Shown: positions 17,310 through 30,721 of the stretch, piece after piece
Position numbering within the stretch: the stretch's first letter is position 1
How the letters are laid out: each line of letters starts with the position of its first letter
Assembly (NCBI RefSeq): GCF_025506275.1
Contig: NZ_QYCP01000079.1
Span: 38,074 to 102,073 of the forward strand
DNA: 64,000 nucleotides
Reading direction: 5' to 3'
From: Brevibacterium permense
Lineage (GTDB): Bacteria; Actinomycetota; Actinomycetes; Actinomycetales; Brevibacteriaceae
Notes under the pieces: generated by a model
What the model saw: only the letters and a program-made list of their open reading frames with translations
Told to the model about the DNA's origin: nothing
Databases searched by the model: none
Translations under genes and position numbers: made by a program

Positions 17310-19105
17310 TCCAGCGAATCCGACTCATCACCGCCATCCTCTTCGGCGTAGCGGCACTCACGCTCGCCGGACTGGTCATCTCTGCGCTCTCGGTCGTCGG
17401 CACCGACGAGATCACCGAGACGCCGGCCTTCAAGGTCAAGGACGGGGCCTACGCCGTCGTCCTCGACGAGGCGATCGTGCCCTATTCGGGTTCGAGCGTG
17501 ACCGTGACGGCGAAGAACTCGAAGGGCACGGAGCTGTTCGTCGGCACCGCCAGCGGGGTCGACGCCGACAGCTACCTCGACGGGGTGGCGCAGGAGCAGA
17601 TCAGTGATGTGTCGTTCCCGAACTCCGCCTCTCACCGATTCACCCCCGGTGATGCGAAGCCGGAGGCCGATATCGCCGACCGCGACTGGTGGATCAGCAC
17701 AGACACAGGAAAGACGGTTGCGAAGACCTTCGACCTCGATGCCGAACCGCAGGTGCTCGTCATCGCTCCTGCGAACTCCGATGACAGTCTCGACGGAACG
17801 ACGGTGAGTCTCCAGATGCGCGTCAAGGGCGTGTTCGCACTCAGCCTGCTCGGCATTGCCGGCACGATCATCCTCGCCGGATTCTCGGTGTTCTTCTTCA
17901 TGCGCTGGTGGGCCTCGCGCATCCGGCCGCCGAAGAAGGACGTCGGACCCCCGAGCGGCAGCGGACCCGACCGCAGCGGCAGCGACTCCGGCCGTGGCGG
18001 CCGGGGACCGGCCGATGACCCCACAGTCAAGGGCGAGCCGGGACCGGCGACCCAGCCGATCTCGACAGTGCAGCCGGACACGGCCGGCCAGGCGCCGCCT
18101 CGGCGACGGGATCTGCGGAACCGGCGGTCCTTCCGCGCGGCGACGGCCTCCGTCTTGGGCATCGGACTCGTGCTCAGCGGCTGTGCGAGCATGCCGATCG
18201 CCAAACCCAGCAGCCCGGACACCACCCCGTACGAGCGCACGGCGGTGCGCCCGGGTGAGGCCGGGAAGTTCATGACGAACTACACGGAATCGCTGGACAA
18301 GACCCTCGGCGACAAGGGCTCCGACCTCGACAAGATCCAGGCGGCACCGCTCATCGACCACACCCGCGCGCAGATCCAGATCGCGGACAAGGCGAAGCAG
18401 AAGCTGCGCGCACCGAACTTCACCGAGGTCATCGCCGGCAGCCCGAACTTCACCGAATATCCGATGTGGTTCTACGCCTTCGGAACCGCAGACAAGAAGT
18501 CCACGGATGGGGACGAGCAGCTGACCCAGGTGATGCTGGTGACGCGGGAATCGGCGTCGACCGATCCGCTCGTGCGTTCGGCGTCCTATATTCCCACTGA
18601 TCGGATGCCCACCCTCATGGCCGATGACAGCGGCGCCGTGGAGAAGGGACCGGAGGACTTCTCCGAGGATCTGACGACCGCGTCCGGTGATGTCTCGTCG
18701 TTCCTCGTCGACGGCAAGGCGAAATCCGGGGGTCCCAAGGGACTCAAGGACGGCGGATTCAAGGGATTCCGCGACTACCTGGGTGACCTGCGGGACAAGG
18801 ACTCCGGCTTCGACAAGGTCGACGTCGACTGCAAGTCCTATGAGGACCTCAAGTTCGAGGACATGACCTTGAGCACCGAGAACGGTGCGATCGGAATGGG
18901 CGAAGTGCGGTGCACCCTGACGATCAAGGCACCGTCGGACTACGCACTCGACCTCGGCGACACCGTCGAAGCCGTGAAGACGAACGACAAAGAGGGCGAC
19001 ACCATCAAGGTCGACACCGCGCACCCCTATGTGCTGATGAAGACCGGTGACGAACTCACCGCCATCGCCACCGACTGGAACGTCCTGTCTTCCAAGGTGG
19101 AGTGA
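17306..19105 (+). CDS. Second membrane protein with internal lipobox; probable CTG start
   Basis: This protein has the same layout as that at 14568: N-terminal helix (LITAILFGVAALTLAGLVIS), outside domain (to ~175), second helix (about 176–199, ending FFFMRWW), a long cytoplasmic Pro/Gly/Arg linker, then VLGIGLVLSGCAS, a lipobox with Cys293, and a ~300-residue outside domain. The only in-frame ATG/GTG candidates lie at or after 17477, which would remove the first helix. A CTG at 17306 overlapping the previous stop (CTGA), with GAGGG seven bases upstream, restores it and gives 599 residues. The domain after the lipobox contains VVPDYALDLG-like strands but no family I can name. Coupled translation with the thioredoxin gene is likely. 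Confidence 0.75.
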   Translation: MIQRIRLITAILFGVAALTLAGLVISALSVVGTDEITETPAFKVKDGAYAVVLDEAIVPYSGSSVTVTAKNSKGTELFVGTASGVDADSYLDGVAQEQISDVSFPNSASHRFTPGDAKPEADIADRDWWISTDTGKTVAKTFDLDAEPQVLVIAPANSDDSLDGTTVSLQMRVKGVFALSLLGIAGTIILAGFSVFFFMRWWASRIRPPKKDVGPPSGSGPDRSGSDSGRGGRGPADDPTVKGEPGPATQPISTVQPDTAGQAPPRRRDLRNRRSFRAATASVLGIGLVLSGCASMPIAKPSSPDTTPYERTAVRPGEAGKFMTNYTESLDKTLGDKGSDLDKIQAAPLIDHTRAQIQIADKAKQKLRAPNFTEVIAGSPNFTEYPMWFYAFGTADKKSTDGDEQLTQVMLVTRESASTDPLVRSASYIPTDRMPTLMADDSGAVEKGPEDFSEDLTTASGDVSSFLVDGKAKSGGPKGLKDGGFKGFRDYLGDLRDKDSGFDKVDVDCKSYEDLKFEDMTLSTENGAIGMGEVRCTLTIKAPSDYALDLGDTVEAVKTNDKEGDTIKVDTAHPYVLMKTGDELTAIATDWNVLSSKVE

Positions 19106-19125
19106 ACCGCGCTCAGCCGCGGTTC
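19104..19125 (+). terminator. Hairpin at the end of the thioredoxin cluster
   Basis: An 8-bp stem GAACCGCG/CGCGGTTC with a six-base loop overlaps the stop of the gene ending at 19105 and precedes GCGCGATTTGTC. It lies between convergent genes. Confidence 0.5.
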
Positions 19126-19135
19126 GCGCGATTTG

Positions 19136-19681
19136 TCAGCCGCGGCTGGCGCGGCGGCCGACTCGCAGCAGCCACCACAGGCCGATGAGCGGCAGGAGCA
19201 GCGGAATATAGCCGTATCCGCTGCCGAAGTTCGACCACACCGACGGCCTCGCGAAGTCCTCGGGGTGAGTGTGGCTGAGGATGCCGACGACGATGACGCC
19301 GAGGAACTCGATCGCACAGGCGGCGACGGCGATCCGGTGTGAGACGCGGTTGCCGATGACCAGGCAGACCGTGGCGAGAATGTAGATCACCGCGGCCAGC
19401 GCCGACAGCGAGTACGCGATCGGCGCGACATCGAATTCGCGGATGAGCTGGTAGCCCGCCCGGGCCGTGGCCGAAAGCGCGAAGACCCCGTACACCGCCG
19501 TCAGTGCCCGTCCCGGTCCGGTATGCATCGCCGAGAACGGCGACCGTCCCGTCTTTGCCCTCGCCGAGGCAGCCGTGGAGTCCGCGTTGTCCGCTGACCT
19601 CGCGTTGCCTGGCCTATTCGCCCTGCCTGCTGAGTTCGCATCGTCGGCGGAGTCCCCGCCGAACCGATTGCGCCTGGTCAC
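19136..19681 (-). CDS. Four-helix integral membrane protein
   Basis: About 181 residues. The first ~60 are polar and Ala/Asn/Asp/Arg-rich; four hydrophobic segments follow (AVYGVFALSATARAGYQL, YSLSALAAVIYILATVCLV, IAVAACAIEFLGVIVVGIL, YIPLLLPLIGLWWLLR). The sequence between helices 3 and 4, HTHPEDFARPSVWSNFG, is well-formed and may be the functional loop. The GTG start at 19681 overlaps the stop of the preceding gene as GTGA; a longer frame reaching 19756 would overlap that gene extensively and is less likely. Conserved actinobacterial membrane-protein pair; function unknown. Confidence 0.7.
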   Translation of the reverse strand: MTRRNRFGGDSADDANSAGRANRPGNARSADNADSTAASARAKTGRSPFSAMHTGPGRALTAVYGVFALSATARAGYQLIREFDVAPIAYSLSALAAVIYILATVCLVIGNRVSHRIAVAACAIEFLGVIVVGILSHTHPEDFARPSVWSNFGSGYGYIPLLLPLIGLWWLLRVGRRASRG

Positions 19682-20028
19682 TGCCAAATCTGGTCCAATC
19701 TCTCGATCATCACGATCACCGTCAGTCCTGCCGCGGCCAGCACACCCGGTCCCCAACGGCTCAGTTCCGCAAACGCCCAGAACCCGGCCAGCGCCATGAC
19801 CATGATCGCCGTGATGATGTAGCCGAAGTAGAGCAGCGGGTCGACATCATGCGTGGAGCCGAAGGTCGCAATCGAGATGATCAGCTGCACGATGAGCAGC
19901 AGCAGAAGCAGAGCGGCACCGCCGAGCAGGGCCTTGCCGGCCGGACGGTTGCGGATGGTCTCGACGATCGACCACAGGGTCAGGATGCCGGTGGCGGCAT
20001 AGAGGACGATGGTGAAAACGGTGAACAC
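19678..20028 (-). CDS. Small integral membrane protein, first of a coupled pair
   Basis: A 116-residue protein with four predicted helices (VFTIVLYAATGILTLWSIVE, ALLGGAALLLLLLIVQLIIS, YIITAIMVMALAGFWAFAEL, VLAAAGLTVIVMIERL). Its GTG start has TAAACT seven bases upstream, suggesting a leaderless message, and its stop overlaps the start of the next gene. The pair probably forms one complex. It is divergent from the desulfurase gene at 20143. I do not recognise a biochemical function. Confidence 0.75.
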   Translation of the reverse strand: MFTVFTIVLYAATGILTLWSIVETIRNRPAGKALLGGAALLLLLLIVQLIISIATFGSTHDVDPLLYFGYIITAIMVMALAGFWAFAELSRWGPGVLAAAGLTVIVMIERLDQIWQ

Positions 20029-20142
20029 GGAGACCAGTTTAGTCGGCTATACCAGCAGGCAACTCGTCCGGATGTGGTGCTGCGCAGGTGAGATGCCGCA
20101 CGGATCCTGGCCGTCGCCTGGCTCACGCACTAAAATTGCAGG

Positions 20143-21354
20143 GTGCCCATCTATCTCGATCACGCAGCCACCTCGCCGATGCCCGCCGAGGTGCTCGAGG
20201 TGTACACGAAGGAGCTGGCCCGTCGGGCGAACCCCTCGGCCCTGCATGCGGTCGGACAGGCGGCGCGGATGCGCATCGAAGAAGCACGCGAAGTAATTGC
20301 CCGCGCGGTCGGTGCAGCCACCTCGTCGGAGGTGATCTTCACATCCGGAGGCACCGAGGCGGACAATTTCGCTCTCAAGGGCCTCTACCTCGCCCGCAAC
20401 AACGGAACGTTCACGGAGCCTGAGCGCCCGCGGGTGCTGACGACGACGATCGAACATCCCGCGATCCTCGAGACCGTGGAGTGGCTGGAGAGCCTCGGCG
20501 CCGAAGCCGTGTACCTCGACGTCGACTCGGCAGGACGTCTCGATCTGGACGCGGCGACCGCCGAACTGCGCCGCGATCCCGAACGCACCGCGCTCATCAG
20601 CGTGATGGCCGCGAACAACGAGATCGGCACTCTGCAGCCGATCGCCGAGATCGGTGAGATCGCCGCCGAACTCGGTATACCCTTCCACATCGACGCCGTG
20701 CAGGCGCTCGGACAGATCCCGCTCGACTTCGCCGCACTCAAAGCGACGGCGATGACGATCACCGCGCACAAGATCGGCGGCCCCGTCGGCATCGGCGCAC
20801 TCCTGCTCGACCGCGCAGCGAGCCCGACGCCGATCCTCCACGGCGGGGGACAGGAGCGCAGCGTGCGCTCGGGCACCCTCGACGTCGCCGGTGCCGTGGC
20901 TTTCGCCGCCGCCGTCGATCTCGTCACCGCCGACCTCGAGACACGCTCTGCACGACTTTCGGGGCTGCGCGACCGTCTCATCGCGGGAATCGAATCTAGC
21001 ATCGACGGTGCCGTGCTCTCGGGTCCGCGCGGAGCGGACCGCCTGCCGGCGAACGCCCACTTCACGTTCCCCGACTGCGAGGGGGACTCGCTGCTGTTCG
21101 GTCTCGATGCCAGGGGATTGGCCACCTCGACGGGATCGGCCTGCTCTGCCGGTGTCTCCCGTCCCTCCCATGTGCTCTTGGCCTGCGGACTGGATGAGGA
21201 CAGCGCCCGCACCACCCAACGCTTCACACTCGGTCACGACACGACCGAAGCCGATGTCGATGCCCTGCTCGCGGCTCTTCCCGAGGTCGTCGACCAAGCA
21301 CGCCGAGCCGGGATGGTTTCGGCAACACCCCGATGGATGCAAGGAGCATCATGA
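20143..21354 (+). CDS. Cysteine desulfurase (NifS/IscS family)
   Basis: A PLP enzyme of 403 residues that removes sulfur from cysteine to give alanine and a protein persulfide. Motifs: [11 protein letters not shown] at the start, [21 protein letters not shown], the PLP lysine in [14 protein letters not shown], and the catalytic cysteine in [15 protein letters not shown]. It overlaps mnmA by four bases, so it is most likely the sulfur donor for tRNA 2-thiouridylation, with possible use in Fe–S assembly. The GTG start is preceded at six bases by TAAAAT, suggesting a leaderless mRNA. The same gene pair occurs in M. tuberculosis (Rv3025c–Rv3024c). Confidence 0.93.
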   Translation: MPIYLDHAATSPMPAEVLEVYTKELARRANPSALHAVGQAARMRIEEAREVIARAVGAATSSEVIFTSGGTEADNFALKGLYLARNNGTFTEPERPRVLTTTIEHPAILETVEWLESLGAEAVYLDVDSAGRLDLDAATAELRRDPERTALISVMAANNEIGTLQPIAEIGEIAAELGIPFHIDAVQALGQIPLDFAALKATAMTITAHKIGGPVGIGALLLDRAASPTPILHGGGQERSVRSGTLDVAGAVAFAAAVDLVTADLETRSARLSGLRDRLIAGIESSIDGAVLSGPRGADRLPANAHFTFPDCEGDSLLFGLDARGLATSTGSACSAGVSRPSHVLLACGLDEDSARTTQRFTLGHDTTEADVDALLAALPEVVDQARRAGMVSATPRWMQGAS

Positions 21355-22565
21355 GAGTACTCGTCGCCATGTCCGGCGGAGTCGATTCCTCCGTCGCAGC
21401 CGCCCGTGCCGTCGACGCCGGACACGAAGTCGTCGGCGTCCACCTCGCCCTGTCCCGGATGCCCGGGACCCTGCGCACCGGATCGCGCGGCTGCTGCACG
21501 ATCGAAGACTCCCGCGACGCCCACCGTGTGGCGGGAATGCTCGACATCCCCTTCTACGTCTGGGACTTCTCCGAGCGGTTCAAAGAAGACATCGTCGATG
21601 ACTTCATCGCCGAATACGCGGCCGGACGCACCCCGAACCCGTGCATGCGCTGCAATGAGCGCATCAAGTTCGCCGCCCTCCTCGACCGGGCCCTGGCACT
21701 CGGTTTCGACGCCATCGCCACCGGCCACTACGCCGAGGTGCTGCGTGACGACGAGGGCCGGCCCGAACTGCACCGCGGTGAGGATCTGGCCAAGGACCAG
21801 TCCTACGTCCTCGGTGTGCTCACCTCCGACCAGCTCGAGCACTGCTACTTCCCGATCGGTGCGACAGCTTCGAAGGCCGAAGTGCGCACCGAGGCGGCCG
21901 AGCGCGGATTCTCCGTAGCGAACAAGCCCGACTCCTACGACATCTGCTTCATCCCCGACGGGGACACGAAGGCCTGGCTGGCCGATAAGATCCCGATGCG
22001 ACCCGGACTCATCAAGGACTCCGAAGGCGAAGTGCTTGGGCGTCACGACGGGGCGATGACGTACACGATCGGTCAGCGCAAGGGCCTCGGCATCGAAAAG
22101 CCCGCTGCCGACGGCAAGCCGCGCTTCGTCACCGGCCTCGACCCGGCGACGAACACCGTCACCGTCGGGTCGCGCGCCGACCTCGCGGTCTCGCATCTGA
22201 CCGGCATCCGCACCTCGTGGGCCGGAGCCGCACCCTCGGACATGGGTTCGACTCCTGGCGACGGGATCGACTGCGAAGTGCAGATCCGTGCCCACGCCGA
22301 TCCGGTGCCGGCCCGTGCGTGGCTCGGCGAATTCGTTGCCGAGGCGCCCGAACACGAAGTCAACCCCATCGTCGACGAGGTCGAGGTGCCCGCCGCACGT
22401 CCGGCCGGGCAGCTCATGCACGTCGACGTCGATGAGGAGCTGTCCGGAGTGGCCCCGGGGCAGACCATGGTCATCTACCGTGGCACCCGTGTACTCGGCC
22501 AGGCCACCATCGACTCCACGGCCAAGGACCGCATCACCCCGGCACCCGAATTCGCTGGCGCCTGA
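21351..22565 (+). CDS. mnmA: tRNA-specific 2-thiouridylase MnmA
   Basis: This 404-residue enzyme thiolates U34 of the Lys, Glu and Gln tRNAs with sulfur from a desulfurase. It shows the PP-loop [15 protein letters not shown] at residues 7–21, the first catalytic cysteine in [12 protein letters not shown], the second in [11 protein letters not shown], and the C-terminal beta-barrel part ([12 protein letters not shown]). The start ATG at 21351 overlaps the desulfurase stop as ATGA and has AAGGAG upstream; an ATG 18 bases earlier is unlikely. The C-terminal third is more acidic and proline-rich than E. coli MnmA. Confidence 0.96.
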   Translation: MRVLVAMSGGVDSSVAAARAVDAGHEVVGVHLALSRMPGTLRTGSRGCCTIEDSRDAHRVAGMLDIPFYVWDFSERFKEDIVDDFIAEYAAGRTPNPCMRCNERIKFAALLDRALALGFDAIATGHYAEVLRDDEGRPELHRGEDLAKDQSYVLGVLTSDQLEHCYFPIGATASKAEVRTEAAERGFSVANKPDSYDICFIPDGDTKAWLADKIPMRPGLIKDSEGEVLGRHDGAMTYTIGQRKGLGIEKPAADGKPRFVTGLDPATNTVTVGSRADLAVSHLTGIRTSWAGAAPSDMGSTPGDGIDCEVQIRAHADPVPARAWLGEFVAEAPEHEVNPIVDEVEVPAARPAGQLMHVDVDEELSGVAPGQTMVIYRGTRVLGQATIDSTAKDRITPAPEFAGA

Positions 22566-22631
22566 ACCGCCTCACCTCACTTAAGCGACGGCTTCGGGGC
22601 CGATGTCTGCCACTGGCGATACTCTGGGGGC

Positions 22632-24732
22632 ATGAAGGAAAGTCCCCAAGATGTCGTCACGGCACCTTATGGAACCTGGTCCTCACCTCTGGGCGCCGCC
22701 GAGGTGGCTGCCGGTGCCGCTCCGATCTTCGATGCCGCCTTCCGTGGGGACGAGATCTTCTTTTCGACGAAGATCCCCACTGAGAAGGCCCGCACCGGAC
22801 TCGTCCGCACGTCCCTGTCGCACCCGGGAGACTGCGAGCAGGTTATTCCTTCGGGCTTCAACATCCGCTCCGCCGTCCACGAATACGGGGGAGCCTCATG
22901 GGCTCTCGACCAGAGCAGCGACGTCATCTACTTCGTCAACGCCGCAGATCAGCGCGTCTGGCAGATCATTCCCGGGCGAGCCCCGCATGCCCTGACCCCG
23001 GACACCTCGGGGCGGATCCGCTACGGAGATCTGCACATGAGTCCGTGGGGTCTGCTATGCGTGCGTGAGGACTGCCGGTCCACCAGTCGTGAACGCGCGA
23101 TTGTGCTGCTGACCAAGCACGGGACGACGAATGTGCTTTCGACCCACTCTCATTTCATGGCCTGGCCCAGACTCTCACCCGACGGCAGCAGCTTGGCATT
23201 CATCGGCTGGGAGCACCCGAACATGCCCTGGGACGGAACCACCCTGTGGCTGGTCGATGTGCGCACGCCGGCCACCCCTGCCGTCGCCGTGCTCAGCGGC
23301 GACGGCGTCGAGCGACCACGCAGAGCCGATCCGGGCATGCCGAGTCCGACCGATCCGGGAATCTCGCTGCTCCAGCCGGAGTTCACCTCTGATTCGGCCC
23401 TCCACGTCATCTCCGACCATCAAGGACACTGGTCGTTATACCGGCTCGACTTCGACGCTGTCGCCTCGCGTACCCTGGTCACCGACGACCGTCAGGCGCC
23501 GGCGCCCGAAAGAATCGGATTCGACCGGCTGCGACCGGTCATCGACACCGGCGAGGAGATCGGCGGTGCCCTCTGGCAGCTGGGCACGCGGTGGCACCTC
23601 AACGACGGAGATGAAGTGTGGGCCCATTCGCAGGCGGCCACCGCAACACTCGTGCGCCGCCGCCTCACTGACAGTCCCGCCGCGCCCGAACCAGACCTGT
23701 CCTCACCGAACCCCGACCCCGCCGAAACCGACCCGGCCGCCACGGCCCCTGCCGCCACAGCTTGGGAGACCATCGACACGACGGGGGAGACGTTCGGCAC
23801 GATCGAACTCCTCGACCTCGGACGCACCCACCTGCTGCTGACGGCGAAGTCGACGAGGCGCCCCGGAGTCCTCTATGCCGTCGACCGGGTGACCGGACTG
23901 TTCACCGAGATCGCCAGCGAACGCCTCGACACCCACCAGGGCTACTACTCCCGCCCGCAGGTCAGCGAGCTCGGGGGAGTTCCCGTCGTCATCCACCTGC
24001 CCCACAATCCTCGCTTCGCAGCTCCCGTCGACGAACTCCCGCCCTTCGTGGTCTCGATCCACGGCGGACCGACGGGGCAGGCGACCCCGGAGATGACGGC
24101 CCGCACGAGCTTCTTCACCTCCCAGGGCATCGGCGTCCTCGAAGTCAACTACGGCGGGTCGACCGGATTCGGTCGCGCCTGGCGTGACCGGCTGCGCAGC
24201 GGGTGGGGAGTCATCGACGTCGAGGACACCGTCGCCGCTGTCAACGGACTCGTCGCAGCCGGACTCGCCGATCCGAATCGCATCGCCATCTCCGGAGCCT
24301 CCTCGGGTGGGTGGACGGTGCTGTCCGCCCTGGCCTCGACGAACGTGTTCTCCTGCGGCACTTCGTATTTCGGGGTGACCGACCTCATGCGCTTCGTCGT
24401 CGACACCCACGACTTCGAATCCCACTACATCGACGGCCTCGTCGGACCCTGGCCCGCAGCCCAGGACGAATACATCACTCGCTCGCCGATCCGCCGGACC
24501 AGCGATATCACGGTGCCCGTGGCCGTCATGCAAGGCGACCGCGACCCGATCGTCCCACCCTCGCAGGCGCAGGAATTCGTCGATACACTCGAACTGGCCG
24601 GAGTGGAGTACATTTACCGTCTGTACAAGGGCGAATCCCACGGCTTCGTCCGCGCCGAAACCATCATCGATTCCCTGGAAAGCGAGTTCGGATTCTATGT
24701 CGACGTCTTCGGAATCCCCCGCGCCCACCAGC

Positions 24733-24740
<8 letters not shown>
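22632..24740 (+). CDS. S9-family serine peptidase (prolyl-oligopeptidase type)
   Basis: A 702-residue cytoplasmic peptidase: a beta-propeller-like N-terminal region (roughly 1–440) and a C-terminal alpha/beta-hydrolase domain. The catalytic triad can be read: Ser in ISGASSGGWTVL, Asp in MQGDRDPIVPPSQ and His in YKGESHGFVRAE. An oxyanion-loop sequence VVSIHGGPTGQA precedes it. An acidic, Pro/Ala-rich insert near residues 345–380 is not conserved in the family. The likely role is peptide turnover. The ATG has TACTCT six bases upstream (probable leaderless mRNA), and the gene's end overlaps the next one by eight bases. Confidence 0.9.
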
Positions 24741-28100
<3,360 letters not shown>

Positions 28101-28269
28101 GGTGTGCCCGGGCCTTGTGCCCGGTCCCTGGAGCCTCGCTGCCGGAGGGAATACATCCCGGTTCCGGGAGGTTCCATGGTGCGGCTGTGATTCGTTCGTG
28201 ACCGAACTCGAAGTCGGGGTTCAGACTCAGCCAAGCTCAGAGACAGCTTCGAGTGGAAGAGTGTGGGAC

Positions 28270-28830
28270 ATGAGATGGATCCCCAAAGTCCTCGCTGGCA
28301 CCTGCGTGGTCGTCGCCGCGGCACTGACCGCGGTGCCGGTGACGGCAGGCCTGGCGGACCTGGTGCTGGGGCCGGGACCGAACAGCACCAAACGCAATGC
28401 TCAGCCGGCACTGACCTCGATGCGCACTCCGGCCGCTCCGGTCACCGGCCGGACCGCGGAGTCGACGATTGCGTTCGACGGCATCTCGACGGACGCGCAC
28501 GAGGTCATCGAAGGCACCATCGTCGACGATTCTGCGGTCGGAGCCTCATTCGTCGGCACCGCCTCGGCGAACACCGGATCGTCCGGTACTGCCACACCGA
28601 ACGGATCGGCTTTCACCACAGGTCAGACGGCCGGCAGACTGTCAGCCGGCACGGACCTCGTCGCCGCCACCGCGGCCGACGCCCGGACCCGCATCGCCGA
28701 TCTCGCCGCCGACCTCCAGGCCGGAGTCTCGGCCGGAGAATTCACCCAGGCCGATGCGGACCGCGTCGTGGCCGACATGGCCGGATACATCCAAGGCACC
28801 CGCACCTGGCCCGAACGCCTCCCCGCCTAA
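28270..28830 (+). CDS. Secreted or membrane-anchored protein of unknown function
   Basis: About 186 residues, beginning with a signal peptide-like segment (MRWIPKVLAGTCVVVAAALTAVP). The middle is Thr/Ser/Gly/Ala-rich and probably unstructured; the end forms one or two amphipathic helices (ARTRIADLAADLQAGVS, DADRVVADMAGYIQGT). ATG at 28270 was chosen; a GTG three codons upstream, with GGAAGA before it, is possible. It sits between ligA and gatC. No family recognised. High GC third positions support it as a real gene. Confidence 0.65.
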   Translation: MRWIPKVLAGTCVVVAAALTAVPVTAGLADLVLGPGPNSTKRNAQPALTSMRTPAAPVTGRTAESTIAFDGISTDAHEVIEGTIVDDSAVGASFVGTASANTGSSGTATPNGSAFTTGQTAGRLSAGTDLVAATAADARTRIADLAADLQAGVSAGEFTQADADRVVADMAGYIQGTRTWPERLPA

Positions 28831-28911
28831 CAATTACTACCTGACGGCGGGGGCGGGTCGGCTGAAGAGACTAGACTGGTGCCGAGTGAAAACGACGATG
28901 AAAGGCAGGGA

Positions 28912-29217
28912 ATGACGGAGTCTTCCGCAATCACCCCCGAACAGGTGGAGCATCTGGCTTCACTGTCTCGGATCGCCATGAGCGAAGATGAGCTGAAATC
29001 GCTCGCCGGTGATCTGAGCACAATTCTGGGAAACGTCGCCAGGGTCAACGAAGTGGCCGGCGACGATGTGCCCGCAACCAGCCACCCCATCCCGCTGACG
29101 AACGTCATGCGCCCCGACGTCGTGGGCGAGACGCTCTCCAGCGAACAGGCACTGGCCTCGGCCCCGGCCGCCGAGGACGACAAGTTCCTCGTCCCGCAGA
29201 TCCTCGGGGAGGAATGA
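28912..29217 (+). CDS. gatC: Asp/Glu-tRNA amidotransferase subunit C
   Basis: A 101-residue subunit that stabilises GatA in the GatCAB complex, which converts mischarged Glu-tRNA(Gln) and Asp-tRNA(Asn) to the correct forms. The family pattern is seen at [20 protein letters not shown] and in the C-terminal [12 protein letters not shown]. The ATG at 28912 has AAAGGCAGGG just upstream. It is followed by gatA one base later; the three genes form one operon. Confidence 0.95.
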   Translation: MTESSAITPEQVEHLASLSRIAMSEDELKSLAGDLSTILGNVARVNEVAGDDVPATSHPIPLTNVMRPDVVGETLSSEQALASAPAAEDDKFLVPQILGEE

Positions 29218-29218
29218 G

Positions 29219-30721
29219 ATGACTGAACTGACGAACAAGAGCGCCCTCGAACTCGCCGCAGGACTGAATTCCGGCGAGTTCTCCTCCGTCGACGTCACGC
29301 AGGCGCACCTCGACCGCATCTCCGCCACCGAGGATGACTTCAACTCCTTCATCACCGTCACCGACGAGCTCGCTCTGGAGACCGCAAAGGCCGTCGACGC
29401 CAAGCGCTCCGCCGGTGAGGACCTCCACGCCCTCGCCGGTGTTCCGGTGGCGCTGAAAGACCTCGTCGTCACAGAGGGCACGCGTACGACCGCCGGGTCG
29501 AAGATGCTGGAGAACTGGGTTCCGCCCTACGAATCGACTGTGCACAACAAGGTCAAGGCCGCAGGACTGCCGGTGCTCGGCAAGACCAACCTCGACGAAT
29601 TCGCCATGGGATCGACGACCGAGCACTCGGCCTTCGGCAACACCCGCAATCCGTGGAACCTCGACCACGTGCCCGGAGGATCGTCGGGAGGCGCGGCCGC
29701 AGCGCTGGCCGGTTTCCAGGCCCCGCTGTCCGTGGGCACCGATACCGGCGGATCCGTCCGCCAGCCCGCCGCGTTCACCGGCACCGTCGGCGTCAAGCCG
29801 ACCTACGGGTCGATCTCGCGCTTCGGCATCATCGCCATGGCCTCGAGCCTCGACCAGGTCGGACCGATGGGCCGCAACGTCGCCGACGCCGCAGCCTTGC
29901 ACGAGCTGCTGGCCGGACATGATCCGCTCGACTCGACCTCGCTGCCCGATGAGGTCGGCGGATTCCTGAGCGCCGCCCAGACCAGCGAGCTCAAAGGCAA
30001 GAAGCTCGGCGTCATCAAGCAGCTGGCCGGTGAGGGATACCAGGACGGAGTCCGTACCGCGTTCACGGCAGCGCTGGAAACCGCTGCCGCTGCCGGAGCC
30101 GAGATCGTCGAGGTCGACTGCCCGTCGATCTCCTACGCCCTCGACGCCTACTACCTCATCATGCCCTCCGAGGTGTCTTCGAACCTCGCCCGCTATGACG
30201 GCATGCGCTACGGCCTGCGCGTCGAACCGGAATCCGGACCCGTCACCGCCGAGACCGTGATGTCGGCCACTCGTGCCGCAGGCTTCGGCGATGAGGTCAA
30301 GCGCCGCATCATCCTCGGCACCTACGCTCTGTCGGCCGGCTACTACGATGCCTACTACGGTTCGGCGCAGAAGATCCGCACCCTGGTCCAGAACGACTTC
30401 GCGAAGGCTTTCGCGGCCTGCGACGTCCTCGTGTCCCCGACGACCCCGACGACCGCACTGAAGTTCGGTGCGGAGAAGGCCGCTGACCCGATGGCCCTCT
30501 ACCTCGGCGACGTGGCGACGATCCCGGCGAACCTCGCCGGCATCCCCGGACTGTCTCTGCCCGCGGGCCTGGCCGATGGTCTGCCCGTCGGCTTCCAGAT
30601 CCTGGCTCCGGCCCGTGAGGACATCAAGCTCTACGAGGTGGCCGGACCCCTGGAAGCCGCACTCGAATCCGCCGGCGGACGCGTGCTCGACACTCTCGCG
30701 GAAGGACTGAACGCCAAGTGA
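29219..30721 (+). CDS. gatA: Asp/Glu-tRNA amidotransferase subunit A
   Basis: The 500-residue glutamine amidase subunit of GatCAB, of the amidase-signature family. The Ser–cisSer–Lys triad is visible: Lys in [13 protein letters not shown], the Gly/Ser-rich loop [14 protein letters not shown] and the nucleophile region [16 protein letters not shown]. It releases ammonia from glutamine and channels it to GatB. The start has GGGAGG upstream. The stop overlaps the GTG start of gatB. Confidence 0.97.
   Translation: MTELTNKSALELAAGLNSGEFSSVDVTQAHLDRISATEDDFNSFITVTDELALETAKAVDAKRSAGEDLHALAGVPVALKDLVVTEGTRTTAGSKMLENWVPPYESTVHNKVKAAGLPVLGKTNLDEFAMGSTTEHSAFGNTRNPWNLDHVPGGSSGGAAAALAGFQAPLSVGTDTGGSVRQPAAFTGTVGVKPTYGSISRFGIIAMASSLDQVGPMGRNVADAAALHELLAGHDPLDSTSLPDEVGGFLSAAQTSELKGKKLGVIKQLAGEGYQDGVRTAFTAALETAAAAGAEIVEVDCPSISYALDAYYLIMPSEVSSNLARYDGMRYGLRVEPESGPVTAETVMSATRAAGFGDEVKRRIILGTYALSAGYYDAYYGSAQKIRTLVQNDFAKAFAACDVLVSPTTPTTALKFGAEKAADPMALYLGDVATIPANLAGIPGLSLPAGLADGLPVGFQILAPAREDIKLYEVAGPLEAALESAGGRVLDTLAEGLNAK

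Noticed and set aside
16862..19024. 720-codon minus-strand frame opposite the thioredoxin cluster
   Set aside because: Antisense artefact of strong GC third-position bias; repetitive Arg/Gly/Val/Asp and no motif.
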